64,000 nucleotides of DNA from CAVZCK01 sp963798805. Lineage in GTDB: Bacteria; Pseudomonadota; Alphaproteobacteria; Rhizobiales; Rhodomicrobiaceae. The notes below the pieces were generated by a model. The model did not search any database. It was given only the letters and a program-made list of their open reading frames with translations, and was not told the DNA's origin. Shown piece by piece: positions 35,238 to 43,964 of the stretch (positions are counted from its first letter, which is position 1; each line of letters begins with the position of its first letter). The DNA lies in assembly GCA_963798805.1 (NCBI GenBank), contig CAWCVC010000011.1:1-64000 (forward strand), given 5' to 3'. Made by a program: the position numbers and the translations under genes.

Positions 35238-35287
35238 CGGAATCCTGAGCCGCGGCCGCATGCGCATTTGGCTGCTTTGAGAAATCG

Positions 35288-36101
35288 TCAGCCGGCGCCC
35301 TGTTCGAGACCAAGATCCGAGCACGCGCTCAATGTTCATTCTGATCTCCTCGTGATCAGCGCTGGCGGCGTTGCTCGGAAGCATCGTGTCATAGGCGATT
35401 TTGGCGGGCCGCATCAGTACCACGATCCGGCGCCCGATCTGCAGCGCCTCGCTGATCGAATGCGTGATGAAGACTGCCGTCTTGCCGTTCTCGCGCACCA
35501 AGCGCGTAAATTCTTCGCGCAGCTGGTTGGCGGTCATCTCATCGAGCGCGGAGAAGGGCTCGTCGCAAAGCAGGATGGCAGCATTGGTTGCAAAAGCCCT
35601 GGCGATGGAGACGCGCTCACGCATGACGCCGGAAAGCGCATGCGGATAATCATGCTCATGGCCGCTGAGGCCAAGCGTGGTCAGCCATCCCTGCGCGGTC
35701 GCGCGCCGCTCCCGCTTTGGCACGTCAAGCATTTCGAGGCCAAGCTCGACATTCTGGATGGCCGTGCGCCAGGGCAGCAGGCGGTCGTTCTGGAACACGA
35801 TGGCGATCTTGCCGCGAAACCAGTCGAATTCACCGAAGGGATTCCGCCCCGATACCTCCACCCTGCCTTCGCCCGGCTCCAGGAGCCCGGCGATCATGTT
35901 GAACATGGTGGACTTGCCGCAGCCGGTCTTGCCAAGCACCGCGACCAGCTCGCCGGCGCAGATATCGAGGCTGAGATCATCGACGGCGCGGAAAGCGTCA
36001 GCGCCGCCGGTGCGGCCGAAGATTTTCGACACGTTGACGAAGCGGATTTCTGCCGGGGCCACCGCGGCAGGCGGCGCGAAACCAGCATCGACCACGCTCA
36101 T
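35288..36101 (-). pseudogene. ABC importer ATPase, degenerate
   Basis: This is a SsuB/TauB-like ATPase: Walker A GKTGCGKST (57-65), Q-loop VFQND, Walker B AILLCDEP and D-loop SALDE are present. The ABC signature reads LSGVM (156-160) where LSGG is expected. Shortly after residue 261 the frame is off by one base: a one-base removal would give ...DLGLEQGAG and a stop at 35288-35290, and 814 nt is 3n+1. As it stands the open frame runs on to 34155, antisense to the trypsin gene. The start overlaps the permease stop (ATGA). It is probably inactive or decaying. Confidence 0.68.
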
Positions 36102-37303
36102 AGGCCGCGCTCCGACACCGCCCGGTAGCGGAATGCGACGGTCTCGATGAATGCGAGAATGCGCTGCACGACCAGCACGAAAAAGACGAGCTGCAGCGTC
36201 CAGGCGAGGGCGCCGGCCATGTCGAAGAGTTGCTGCTGCTGAAGCAGTTGATAGCCGACGCCGCCCGCCGCTCCGACCAGCTCGGCGACCACCACCACGC
36301 GCGAGGCGTTGCCGAGATTGACCTTCCAGGCGGTAAGAATGTCCGGGAGGATCGACGGCAGGATCATGACGCGGAAAAGCTTGCCCCGTGTCGGCCGGAA
36401 GCTCGTCACCATTTCCAAGAGGTCTTTCGACATCGCCCGTAGCGCGCCGAGCACCTGAAAGGTGAAAGCGGGCAAGGTCGTCAGCACCATGATGAAAAAA
36501 ATCCGAAACTCGATGCCGTGGAACCAGCCCGCAGCCTCGTCGGGATGCGCGAGGACCCAGTCCGCAGCCGCCTTGTAGGTGGCATAGAGCTTGGGAACAA
36601 GCGGCTTGTTCTTCTCCGCCCATTCTCGATGCGCCGCGACGCCCAGATAGGGAATGTCCTTGGTGGCGGCGAATTTCTCCCAGCTCTCGCCGATCTTCAG
36701 ATCCAGCGCGCGGATGCCGACATTCTTCGCCATCAACCGCGTATAGGCGGGCTCCCAGAGCTGCACGGCGCTGGCGCGGTCGGCAAGCGCGTAGCCCATC
36801 AGGCCGGGCGTCGCCGTATTGATGACGGAGATCTTCGAGGTGTCGACGCCTTGCTGCCGCGCAAGCCATTCGAACATCACATAGTTGGTCGTTCCCTTGG
36901 CGGCAGCGAGATCCTTGCCCTCAAGGTCTTTCAGCGTCTGCACGTCCTTCCGCGACGTGACCACTGAGCCCCAATAGTCGAAGAGGTTGAAAAGATAGGT
37001 CACCTTAACGGCGCGCAGATCGGCAAGGCCGATCGTCAGCAACGCCGCGCTGCCGCCGAGCTGATATTCGCCGGAATTGAACTGAGCCGTATAGGCGTCC
37101 GGCGTGCGCTGGTCGAAGGTGATCGATAGGCCGTTTTTCTCGTCGAGCTTCTGCGCCTTGATGATGGGCGGGAGGAAGGCGCCGAGCGACGGCGGGCCGA
37201 AAACCACGATGGTGAGCTTGTCTTGGGCACAGGCTGCCGGCGGGCCGAAGGCGATGGCGGCCGCCAGACAGACGGCGAGGCCGATGGCTTGGATGGTTCT
37301 CAT
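36098..37303 (-). pseudogene. In-frame fusion of ABC binding protein and permease
   Basis: The first part is an NMT1/SsuA-like substrate-binding protein with signal peptide (AIGLAVCLAAAIAFGPPAAC). It covers LTIVVFGPPSLGAFLPPI to about residue 260. At WFHGIEFRIFFIMVLTTLPA (DNA near 36510) it passes directly into the C-terminal half of a BPD-type permease (RPTRGKLFRVMILPSILPDI, the EAA loop, and three membrane segments). The C-terminal part of the binding protein and the first permease helices are gone. A deletion between two tandem genes would create this. Start chosen at 37303 (GGAGG upstream). The product is unlikely to transport; it might be a tethered binding domain. Confidence 0.75.
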
Positions 37304-37407
37304 AGTGCTCCTCCCCAGGTGCTGCTCGTTCTCGTATCGGCTGCTACTCTGCCGCATCCAGCGGCTCGGCCTCCCCTCCTCCGGCTGCGTCGAATTCCTG
37401 CCGCAGC

Positions 37408-38730
37408 GTGGTGAAGAAGCGCCGGATGAGATGTTTCGCCGCCGGGCTGGTGAAACCCGGAGCGCGCCTGCTGCCGCAGCGGGAGCTGGCGGAGCTGCTC
37501 GGCATCAGCGTGGGCACCGTGTCCAAGGCTTATGCGGAAGCGGAGCAAAGAGGGCTGATTTCCGGCGAGGTCGGCCGCGGCACCTTCGTGCTGCCGCGCC
37601 GTGCATCAATGCGGGGAGACGGGCGTGGGGATCGCGAGAGCATCAATCTTGCACTGAACGTGCCCCCGGCGACAGGCGAAGATCAGCTCATCGCGGCCAC
37701 CCTCGCCGAGATTGTTTCCGACGGATCCATGACGGGACTGCTCGGCTATCTGCCGCATCAGGGCCGGCAGGACTACCGTGAGGCGATTGCTGCCCTTCTT
37801 GCCGAGCACGGCATGCCGGTCGAGCCCGAGCGAGTATTCGTCACTCACGGCGCGCAGCACGCTCTTTCGATTGCCCTCGGCATGGTGACACAGCCGGGCG
37901 AGCCGGTACTGACCGAGGCGCTCACCTATTCCGGCATGCTCGCTCTTGCAGCCCAGTCCGGCTACCGACTTTACGGTGTCGCGATCGATGCCGAGGGCCT
38001 CGTCCCGGAAGCGCTCGACCGCGCATTCGCCGAGACCGGCGCGCGGGCGATCTATTGCATGCCCACCCTTCAAACGCCCACTGGCGCCCTGATGACGGCC
38101 AAGCGGCGGCACGCCATCGCCGATATCTTGCGGAGGCACGATGCCTATCTGCTCGAAGATGACGCCTATGGGTTCCTGCTGCCCACGCCGGCCGAGCCCA
38201 TCTCGACGTTGGCGCCGGAGCGCAGCTTCTATACGGTGAGCTTCGCCAAATGCCTCGCACCAGGGCTGCGCATCGGTGCTATGATCGCGCCGGATGCGTT
38301 CCGCGACCGGTGCATCAATGCACTGCGCGCCACGGGCTGGATGGCGGTGCCGGCTATGGCTGAGACCGTGTCACGGCTGATCCGGGATCGCGGTCTCGCT
38401 CAGCAGGTGCTGCTAAAACGGGAAAAAGCGGCGCAGCGTGATGCTGTAGTCCGCCGGCTTCTCAAGCGCTGGCTTCCTGCCTCTTCGGCCCCGCCCGCCT
38501 TCCATGTCTGGTTGCCGCTTCCACTCGGACGCACGGTCACTGCTCTTGTGGCGCAGGCGGCTCAGGCGGGAATCACGCTGGCCCCGCCGGGTGCATCGCG
38601 ACCGCTCGACGACGCGAGTCCGGGTATCCGCCTGTGTCTCGGCGCGCCGCCGAGCGAGGCGGTCCTCGAACGCGCGATTACCGCCATGCGGAGCATTCTG
38701 GAACAGCCGGAATCCATCTCTTTCGTTTGA
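37408..38730 (+). CDS. MocR/GntR-type PLP-dependent regulator
   Basis: This 440-aa protein has an N-terminal winged helix (LLPQRELAELLGISVGTVSK, then RGLISGEVGRGTFVLP) fused to a fold-type I aminotransferase domain (GYLPHQGRQDYREAIAALLA; the cofactor-contacting YCMPTLQTPTG; the lysine of FAKCLAPGLRIG likely the PLP Lys). MocR proteins sense an amino compound through PLP and regulate a neighbouring gene, which here is the divergent ABC locus. The GntR arm is short: the helix before KPGARLLPQR looks incomplete, and the start is a GTG, so the N-terminus may be truncated. Confidence 0.83.
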   Translation: MVKKRRMRCFAAGLVKPGARLLPQRELAELLGISVGTVSKAYAEAEQRGLISGEVGRGTFVLPRRASMRGDGRGDRESINLALNVPPATGEDQLIAATLAEIVSDGSMTGLLGYLPHQGRQDYREAIAALLAEHGMPVEPERVFVTHGAQHALSIALGMVTQPGEPVLTEALTYSGMLALAAQSGYRLYGVAIDAEGLVPEALDRAFAETGARAIYCMPTLQTPTGALMTAKRRHAIADILRRHDAYLLEDDAYGFLLPTPAEPISTLAPERSFYTVSFAKCLAPGLRIGAMIAPDAFRDRCINALRATGWMAVPAMAETVSRLIRDRGLAQQVLLKREKAAQRDAVVRRLLKRWLPASSAPPAFHVWLPLPLGRTVTALVAQAAQAGITLAPPGASRPLDDASPGIRLCLGAPPSEAVLERAITAMRSILEQPESISFV

Positions 38731-38798
38731 GGCGAAACGAACGCGAAACCCGGCGCCCTACCCTACGAGAGCGGCTAGCGGAACACTTGACGCTCTGA

Positions 38799-38827
38799 AA
38801 CCATTTGGTTACGGTAGCCAAATGGTT
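38799..38827. promoter_or_regulatory. ArsR-type operator overlapping the start codon
   Basis: AACCATTTGG (38799-38808) and CCAAATGGTT (38818-38827) are perfect 10-bp inverted arms nine bases apart. The right arm contains the ATG of the ArsR gene (38822-38824), so binding would block its own expression. Confidence 0.6.
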
Positions 38828-39151
38828 ACCAAGAGGCGCGAACAGCAAGAGGCGGTTTTCCGGGCGATTGCCGATCCGACCCGCCGGGAAATCCTCGGCC
38901 TGCTTCGCCGTGGCCGGCGCACGGTCGGGGAACTTGCCAGCAATTTTCGCACCAGCCGTCCGGCGATCTCAAAGCACCTTCGGTTGCTGCGGTCCGCGGG
39001 CCTGATCGTCGCGCACCAGCACGGCACCGCGCGGATTTGCGAGCTCAACGCCGAGCCGCTGCGGGCGGTCAACGATTGGCTGCGTGACTATGAAGCGTTC
39101 TGGGGCGCCAGCCTGCGCGACCTCAAGCGCTACGTGGAGAAGAGCCGATAA
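38822..39151 (+). CDS. ArsR-family winged-helix regulator
   Basis: This 109-aa protein shows AIADPTRREILGLLRRGRRT, TVGELASNFRTSRPAISKHL and LLRSAGLIVAHQHGTARICE, the canonical ArsR fold without a Cys metal site. Relatives paired with SRPBCC and DUF2182 genes respond to non-metal cues. Start at 38822 lies inside an inverted-repeat operator, indicating autorepression. It is followed by the SRPBCC gene with overlapping codons. Confidence 0.85.
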   Translation: MVTKRREQQEAVFRAIADPTRREILGLLRRGRRTVGELASNFRTSRPAISKHLRLLRSAGLIVAHQHGTARICELNAEPLRAVNDWLRDYEAFWGASLRDLKRYVEKSR

Positions 39152-39600
39152 ATCACACGCCTGCAGACAACACAATCGTCCAGGAAATCATAATCAACGC
39201 GCCAGCGGAGCGTATCTTTGCGGCGCTGACTGATCCGGACCAGCGTTTGCAGTGGTGGGGCGCCGAAGGGCGGTTCCAAACGACCCACATGGAGTCCGAT
39301 TTGCGTGTGGGCGGCAAATGGATCATGCGAGGCATCGGCGTAGGCGGAAAAGCCTTCCACATTGGCGGCGAATACCGCGACATAGAGAGCCCGCATTTGC
39401 TTGTCTTCACCTGGCTGCCTGATTGGCATGCGAATGCAAAGGAGTCGCTTGTGCGCTTCGACCTACGAGAGGAAGGCGGCTTCACGATGGTGCGCCTGAC
39501 ACATTCTGGTCTGACGAGCGAGGGTGCGCGCGCGCATCGAGGCTGGCCGGACATCCTGGCGTGGTTGCGGGCCTATGCCGAGGCAAGTGCTAACTCATGA
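39148..39600 (+). CDS. SRPBCC/AHSA1-domain protein, ATA in place of its start codon
   Basis: Homology-like sequence starts immediately after the ArsR stop: NHTPADNTIVQEIIINAPAE, then RIFAALTDPDQRLQWWGAEG, RVGGKWIMRGIGVGGKAFHI and the C-terminal helix HRGWPDILAWLRAYAEA. This gives a normal 150-residue length. The only codon able to serve as a start in the usual place is ATA (39148-39150), overlapping the ArsR TAA as ATAA; a single change from ATGA would explain it. A TTG at 39247 would lose the N-terminal strand and helix. START-like domains bind hydrophobic ligands; specific role unknown. Confidence 0.72.
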   Translation: MNHTPADNTIVQEIIINAPAERIFAALTDPDQRLQWWGAEGRFQTTHMESDLRVGGKWIMRGIGVGGKAFHIGGEYRDIESPHLLVFTWLPDWHANAKESLVRFDLREEGGFTMVRLTHSGLTSEGARAHRGWPDILAWLRAYAEASANS

Positions 39601-39880
39601 AGCACTGCGGTTGAGAACGCATGTTGCCGACCCTGGTCGCCGCACGCCTGGGGTGACCAAAGCAGAGAAGGTGGCGCGCTCCCGCATCATCCGAACCCGG
39701 GCTGCTCGCGCGATCAGGAAAACCCCTCCTGCGACGAGGACGGCTCCGATGCCTCGCGCGATGCTCTCACCGGCAGGCAGCAGACGTTCGGCGGCGATGG
39801 CTGCCATCACGATAGCCATCGCGCCCAGGTCTATGCCCCGATGGATCGCCGTCGGATTGGCACAGCAGCTGCTGCGGCGG
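39595..39880 (-). pseudogene. Remnant of a DUF2182 membrane protein
   Basis: The minus strand encodes CCANPTAIHRGIDLGAMAIV, then MAAIAAERLLPAGESIARGI and GAVLVAGGVFLIARAA, the C-terminal two helices and loop of DUF2182 integral membrane proteins. Only about the last third exists; no family sequence precedes CCAN. DUF2182 genes often neighbour ArsR/SRPBCC genes. It converges with the SRPBCC gene and overlaps its last codons. Confidence 0.62.
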
Positions 39881-40003
39881 CGCGCTGAGCCAAGTACCGG
39901 AAACTATCCGGCCTCGAGATCAGCGCGCTCCCAGTGACGGTCCCATTCTCCCCGCCCGCGTCACCACAGGCCGATTGATTCCGGCAGCGGCCGCCTCATG
40001 GCT

Positions 40004-40363
40004 CTACCAGCAACGACGCACGCTGCGGCAGCCTCGCCAGTCGCAAATGCGGCGCACCCGGCAACGCCCCCCCCAGCCGCCTCCCCGCCAGACGCCTCCT
40101 CGCCAGCCGCCTCCCCAGCCTCCCCGCCAGCCACCTCCCCAGCAGCGGCGTACGCTGCGGCAGCCCCATCGATTACAAACGCGGTGGACCCGGCACTGGA
40201 CATCCTCAAGGATCGACGCAGCTCTCGCGGCGTCTGCGATTGCGGGAGCATTCACCGAGCTGGCTGAGGCGCTGGGCGATGCAACCGTCCCAACGCCCAG
40301 TGCAAACAGGATTGCAAGCGCGGCTGCTCCAAGCTTGATATGGGCAACTGGTTTCGTGTTCAT
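40004..40363 (-). CDS. Secreted Cys/Trp/Arg-rich protein with internal repeat
   Basis: The 119-aa product has a signal peptide (KLGAAALAILFALGVGTVAS, then ASA). The mature part carries two near-identical Cys-rich units, CRVHRVCNRWGCRSVRRCW and CRVRRICDWRGCRSVRRCW. A Gly/Trp/Arg linker (WRGGWGGGW and similar) separates them. Each unit has four Cys. AAAGGAG precedes the ATG at 40363. It is strongly cationic and probably disulfide-bonded in the periplasm; family unknown. The DNA shows matching direct repeats in this stretch. Confidence 0.62.
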   Translation of the reverse strand: MNTKPVAHIKLGAAALAILFALGVGTVASPSASASSVNAPAIADAARAASILEDVQCRVHRVCNRWGCRSVRRCWGGGWRGGWGGGWRGGVWRGGGWGGRCRVRRICDWRGCRSVRRCW

Positions 40364-40637
40364 GGCGCGTCCACTCCTTTCATTGACATTCATGAGTGTT
40401 CCAGACTTGGCTTTCGCGGCATGCAAATGGGTGAGGCGTCCGTTGCAATGCTGCGTCTGCGTTCCGTGGCGTAATCGTCTGCACGGCATGTGCGCTACGA
40501 CAGGAGCGCCATGGCCGCTGGAAACCGGCTGGCGCGCCGACGCACTCATTCGGTCGCTTTAATGCTGCGCAGCGAGAGCGCCGTTCAGGCCACGATTGCG
40601 CTGGCCGGCATTAACGCGGCCGGCGCGATGGCGATGA

Positions 40638-42314
40638 TTAGTCGCCTACGGGCTGCTTCAGCTGCTCCATGATCTGGTCGACACTGAAGCTTTGCGGCTT
40701 TTGTCGCGGCGGGAACTCCTTGAACGTGGCGATGAACTTCGCCACGATCGCTTGTGTCCCGTACATTATGAACGCACGCCGGAGCGTCCAGTCGTAGTAA
40801 GTGTTCGACGTAATATCGGCGCGTTCATAGGGATCCATGCGCAGATTATACAGCTTGGGTAGGCGCCGGCATGTGAGCGGCTCCCCCCAGATGTCCAGCG
40901 TACCCGGCGTCTTTTGCTCGCAGAAAACCGCTTTCCAGTTGCCGACGCGGGTCGCTACCAGGTGTCCATCGTCATCGAAATACATGAATCCTTCGCGTGC
41001 CGATGTGTCCTGCTGGCCGGTCAGATAGGAGAGCTGGTTATAGCCGTCGAGATGCACTTTGTAGGTGCGGGCGCCGACTTGCCAACCGCTGCGGAGCCGT
41101 TCGGCCACGTCGGGATCGCCGGCAACGGCGAGCAAGGTTGGGAACCAGTCATGCCCGGAGAAAATTTCGTTCGACACGCTCCCCGCCTTGATCCGTCCTG
41201 GCCAACGCACGAATGCCGGCACGCGGAAGGCACCCTCCCAGTTTGTGTCCTTTTCGCTGCGGAACGGTGTCATGGCGCCGTCCGGCCAGGAGTTCATATG
41301 CGGGCCATTGTCAGTGGTGTAGATGAGGATGGTATCCTCGGCGATATTGAGATCATCCAGTGTCTTCAATAGTTTGCCTACGTCATCGTCATGCTCGAGC
41401 ATTCCGTCGGAATATTCGCTGATGCCGCTGCGGCCCTGCATTGATGGTCGCACATGCGTGTATAGGTGCATGCGCGTGGAATTGAACCAACAGAAGAACG
41501 GCTTGTTCGCCGCCGCTTGTCGCCGGATGAAATCGATGGCCGCATTGGTGGTTTCGTCATCGATCGTCTCCATCCGCTTCTTGGTCAGCGGTCCGGTATC
41601 TTCGATGGTCTGCTTGCCGACGCGCCCGAACTGCGGATCCGTTGTCGGATCGTCCTGGTCCGTGGCTTTGCATTTGAGAACGCCGCGCGGGCCGAACATC
41701 GCCTTGAACCGGGGGTCTTTTGGATAGTCGACATTCTCCGGCTCCTCCTCGGCGTTGAGGTGATAGAGGTTGCCGTAAAATTCGTCGAAACCATGCACCG
41801 TTGGCAGAAATTCGTTCCGGTCGCCGAGATGATTCTTGCCGAACTGGCCGGTCGCATAACCTAGCGGTTTCAGCGCCTCGGCAATGGTAATGTCCTCGGC
41901 TTGTAAGCCGATAGTGGCGCCAGGAATTCCAACCTTGGACAGGCCCGTGCGGAGCGTCGCCTGGCCGGTGATGAAGGAGGAACGTCCGGCCGTGCAGCTC
42001 TGCTCGGCATAATAGTCCGTGAACATCATGCCTTCGCGGGCGATGCGGTCGATGTTCGGTGTCTTGTAGCCCATTAAGCCGAAGGTGTAGGCGCTGATAT
42101 TGGACTGGCCGATATCGTCGCCAAAAATAACGAGAATGTTCGGTTTCCTGCCTCCGCCTGTGGCAGGAGCGGTTGCCGGCTGCTGCTGCGCCTGCGCGGT
42201 TCGCACCTCTTCCGGAGATCCTATCGCCGATGCGGCAGCGAGCGCTGTGCCGCCGAGGAGGATGTTGCGCCGGCTGACATTGGCCTTCCGGGCTTGGTCG
42301 GTCTTTGTACTCAT
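40638..42314 (-). CDS. Arylsulfatase, Tat-exported
   Basis: This 558-aa sulfatase has a twin-arginine signal (SRRNILLGGTALAAASAIG), the metal-binding start ILVIFGDDIG (60-69) and the formylglycine site C107-T-A-G-R111 in EQSCTAGRSSF. The C-x-A-x-R form is a known variant of C-x-P-x-R. It hydrolyses sulfate esters after Cys is converted to formylglycine; a maturing enzyme would be needed. It overlaps the upstream DUF1254 gene by four bases (ATGA). Such pairs recur in proteobacteria. Confidence 0.88.
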   Translation of the reverse strand: MSTKTDQARKANVSRRNILLGGTALAAASAIGSPEEVRTAQAQQQPATAPATGGGRKPNILVIFGDDIGQSNISAYTFGLMGYKTPNIDRIAREGMMFTDYYAEQSCTAGRSSFITGQATLRTGLSKVGIPGATIGLQAEDITIAEALKPLGYATGQFGKNHLGDRNEFLPTVHGFDEFYGNLYHLNAEEEPENVDYPKDPRFKAMFGPRGVLKCKATDQDDPTTDPQFGRVGKQTIEDTGPLTKKRMETIDDETTNAAIDFIRRQAAANKPFFCWFNSTRMHLYTHVRPSMQGRSGISEYSDGMLEHDDDVGKLLKTLDDLNIAEDTILIYTTDNGPHMNSWPDGAMTPFRSEKDTNWEGAFRVPAFVRWPGRIKAGSVSNEIFSGHDWFPTLLAVAGDPDVAERLRSGWQVGARTYKVHLDGYNQLSYLTGQQDTSAREGFMYFDDDGHLVATRVGNWKAVFCEQKTPGTLDIWGEPLTCRRLPKLYNLRMDPYERADITSNTYYDWTLRRAFIMYGTQAIVAKFIATFKEFPPRQKPQSFSVDQIMEQLKQPVGD

Positions 42315-43427
42315 GACTTTCTCCTCGACGAAGTTGCAAGCTCACTCACGGCTTGAGGCTGCGGGAAAGTCCATTCGCCATTCAGGATCTCAACGCGAGG
42401 GCGATAGAGCCGCACCGTGTAGTTCCAGCCCTTCATGACCGGCAGGCAATTGGGAATCTTGCCGTCGCAGCCGCCAAACTGGATCGCTATCGTGCCGTCA
42501 GCGCTCTTCTTTCCAGTGATGTTGTTGATCGTATAGGCGCCGTATTGGTTCTTTTCGAAATAGCCGTGCGCGTCATAGACGCTGACCGACCAGAACGCGT
42601 CGACCGGCACACTCTTGACGTTGAGTTTGTAAGTGGTTGCGCCGCCGTTCTTGGCCGGGGTGACGCTGAGATAGATCGCGTCCTTGTCGGGATTGCCACC
42701 ACAACCGGCTGCAGTGCCGATCAGATGCCGGACCGGATCGACCTGCCCCTTGGCACCGAACGCATTTCTAAAGCCGTCGGTGAATGCAACGAGCCCCAAC
42801 AGCGCGTCACGTATTTTTTTCTGTTCGGCCTGGTCCCAATCCGGCACTTCGAAGATGCCTGGGCTTTTCTGGCTGACTTTGATTGCATCTTGCAGCTTAT
42901 GGACTTCGGCAACGTCGTTGGGGTCATTTGGATCGACCAAGGTGCGAACAGCGACGATGATGTAGCGGGTGCCGATCTTGTCCTTTGTCAAAGTATGCGC
43001 CCCGGCGCCATAGAAGACGTCCTGCACATAGTGATCTTGGTTGATCACCTGCATGGACATGAAGCGCCTGCCAGCCTCGGGCATTGTGATCACCACCGGG
43101 CCAGCGTCGAGATCGAAGACCGCCGTGGAGTAAAGGGTGTCGCGATTGGGACGGATGACGAATTGCTTGTCGATCTGTACGGGCTCCCGGTGATGAAAGA
43201 ATTTGCCGGTGGCGCCCGCCTCCTTGAGGGCATTGCCCATGTAGAGATCAGAATTCGGCGCGGACGAAATTGTCGAGTGTGACCGGTACCGGAGCCGAGG
43301 TCTGCGCCGCGCGCCGCTCGATCGTATGGCGCGCAAGGCTTTCGGGCGAAAGTTGCTGCGTCCCGGACGAGGCGGGCCAATCGAAGAGCGGTAGCATCAC
43401 GCATAAGAAGACGAGTGCGGCGCGCAT
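42311..43427 (-). pseudogene. DUF1254/DUF1214 protein, +1 frameshift
   Basis: An N-terminal frame from the ATG at 43427 encodes a signal peptide (LVFLCVMLPLFDWPASS) and PVPVTLDNFVRAE, then stops. The second frame continues SDLYMGNALKEAGATGKFFH through the DUF1254 core (INQDHYVQDVFYGAG) and the DUF1214 C-terminal domain (AFWSVSVYDAHGYFEKNQYG). One extra base near 43257 breaks the gene; 1117 nt is 3n+1. Function of the family is not settled. It is translationally linked to the arylsulfatase. Confidence 0.75.
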
Positions 43428-43825
43428 GGTCCCATTCCCTGCCCGACATCGCAGCTAACCGGCAGTCAAACCGGCCCGCTCGCCGAAGCGCTGTCTTAGC
43501 TTGGCGATGGTGTGGCCGTTTGCCGGAGCGGCGGGTTTTGTCGGGCAATAATCGTAAAATCTTGCAACCAATAACACGCGGCGAGCGACCAAGATGTCGC
43601 CTTCCCGACAAATTACGAAAAGATCTTAAGGTCTTGAGTATTCCAGTGCGGCAAACGGAAGTGACGCCTTCGGCGCAGCCTGTCTGGCCGTCAGCAGGTG
43701 CCGCCTCAACGCTAGCCGGGGCAATCTTTGCGCACCCGTGGCAAGGTCATTTGGGTTGTAGAGGGAGGAAGGCCGGCAGGGAACGCCATGGCGAAATTGT
43801 AGCATCACCCTCAAATCGGCCCCCC
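43428..43825. other. Intergenic stretch without a supported gene
   Basis: About 400 bp holding only short frames without recognisable protein features; includes the promoter of the DUF1254 / sulfatase genes. Confidence 0.4.
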
Positions 43826-43964
43826 TTAGAACGACCCGAATAGCGTGCCGAGAATGATGACCGCCACGAGCGCCAGTATGGAACCGACAATCCCGACCAT
43901 CACAATATCGAAATAGCTCTCGCGGTGCGTTGATCCGCAGACTGCGAGCAACGTGACCACTGCG
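43826..43964 (-). pseudogene. C-terminal fragment of a GntP-like permease
   Basis: The minus strand encodes AVVTLLAVCGSTHRESYFDI, then VMVGIVGSILALVAVIILGT and a stop at 43826-43828. This matches the last loop and helix of GntP/CitMHS-type organic-anion permeases. The gene is cut exactly at the edge of the IS256-family element; its larger part is not found on the far side. Confidence 0.5.

Noticed and set aside
34155..35287. A long open minus-strand frame continuing from the ABC ATPase
   Set aside because: It runs antisense through the trypsin gene, whose triad and signal peptide are clear; the extension exists because one extra base removed the ATPase stop and GC-rich DNA has few stops.
35268..36128. 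A 286-codon plus-strand frame
   Set aside because: Antisense to the ABC ATPase, which carries Walker motifs.
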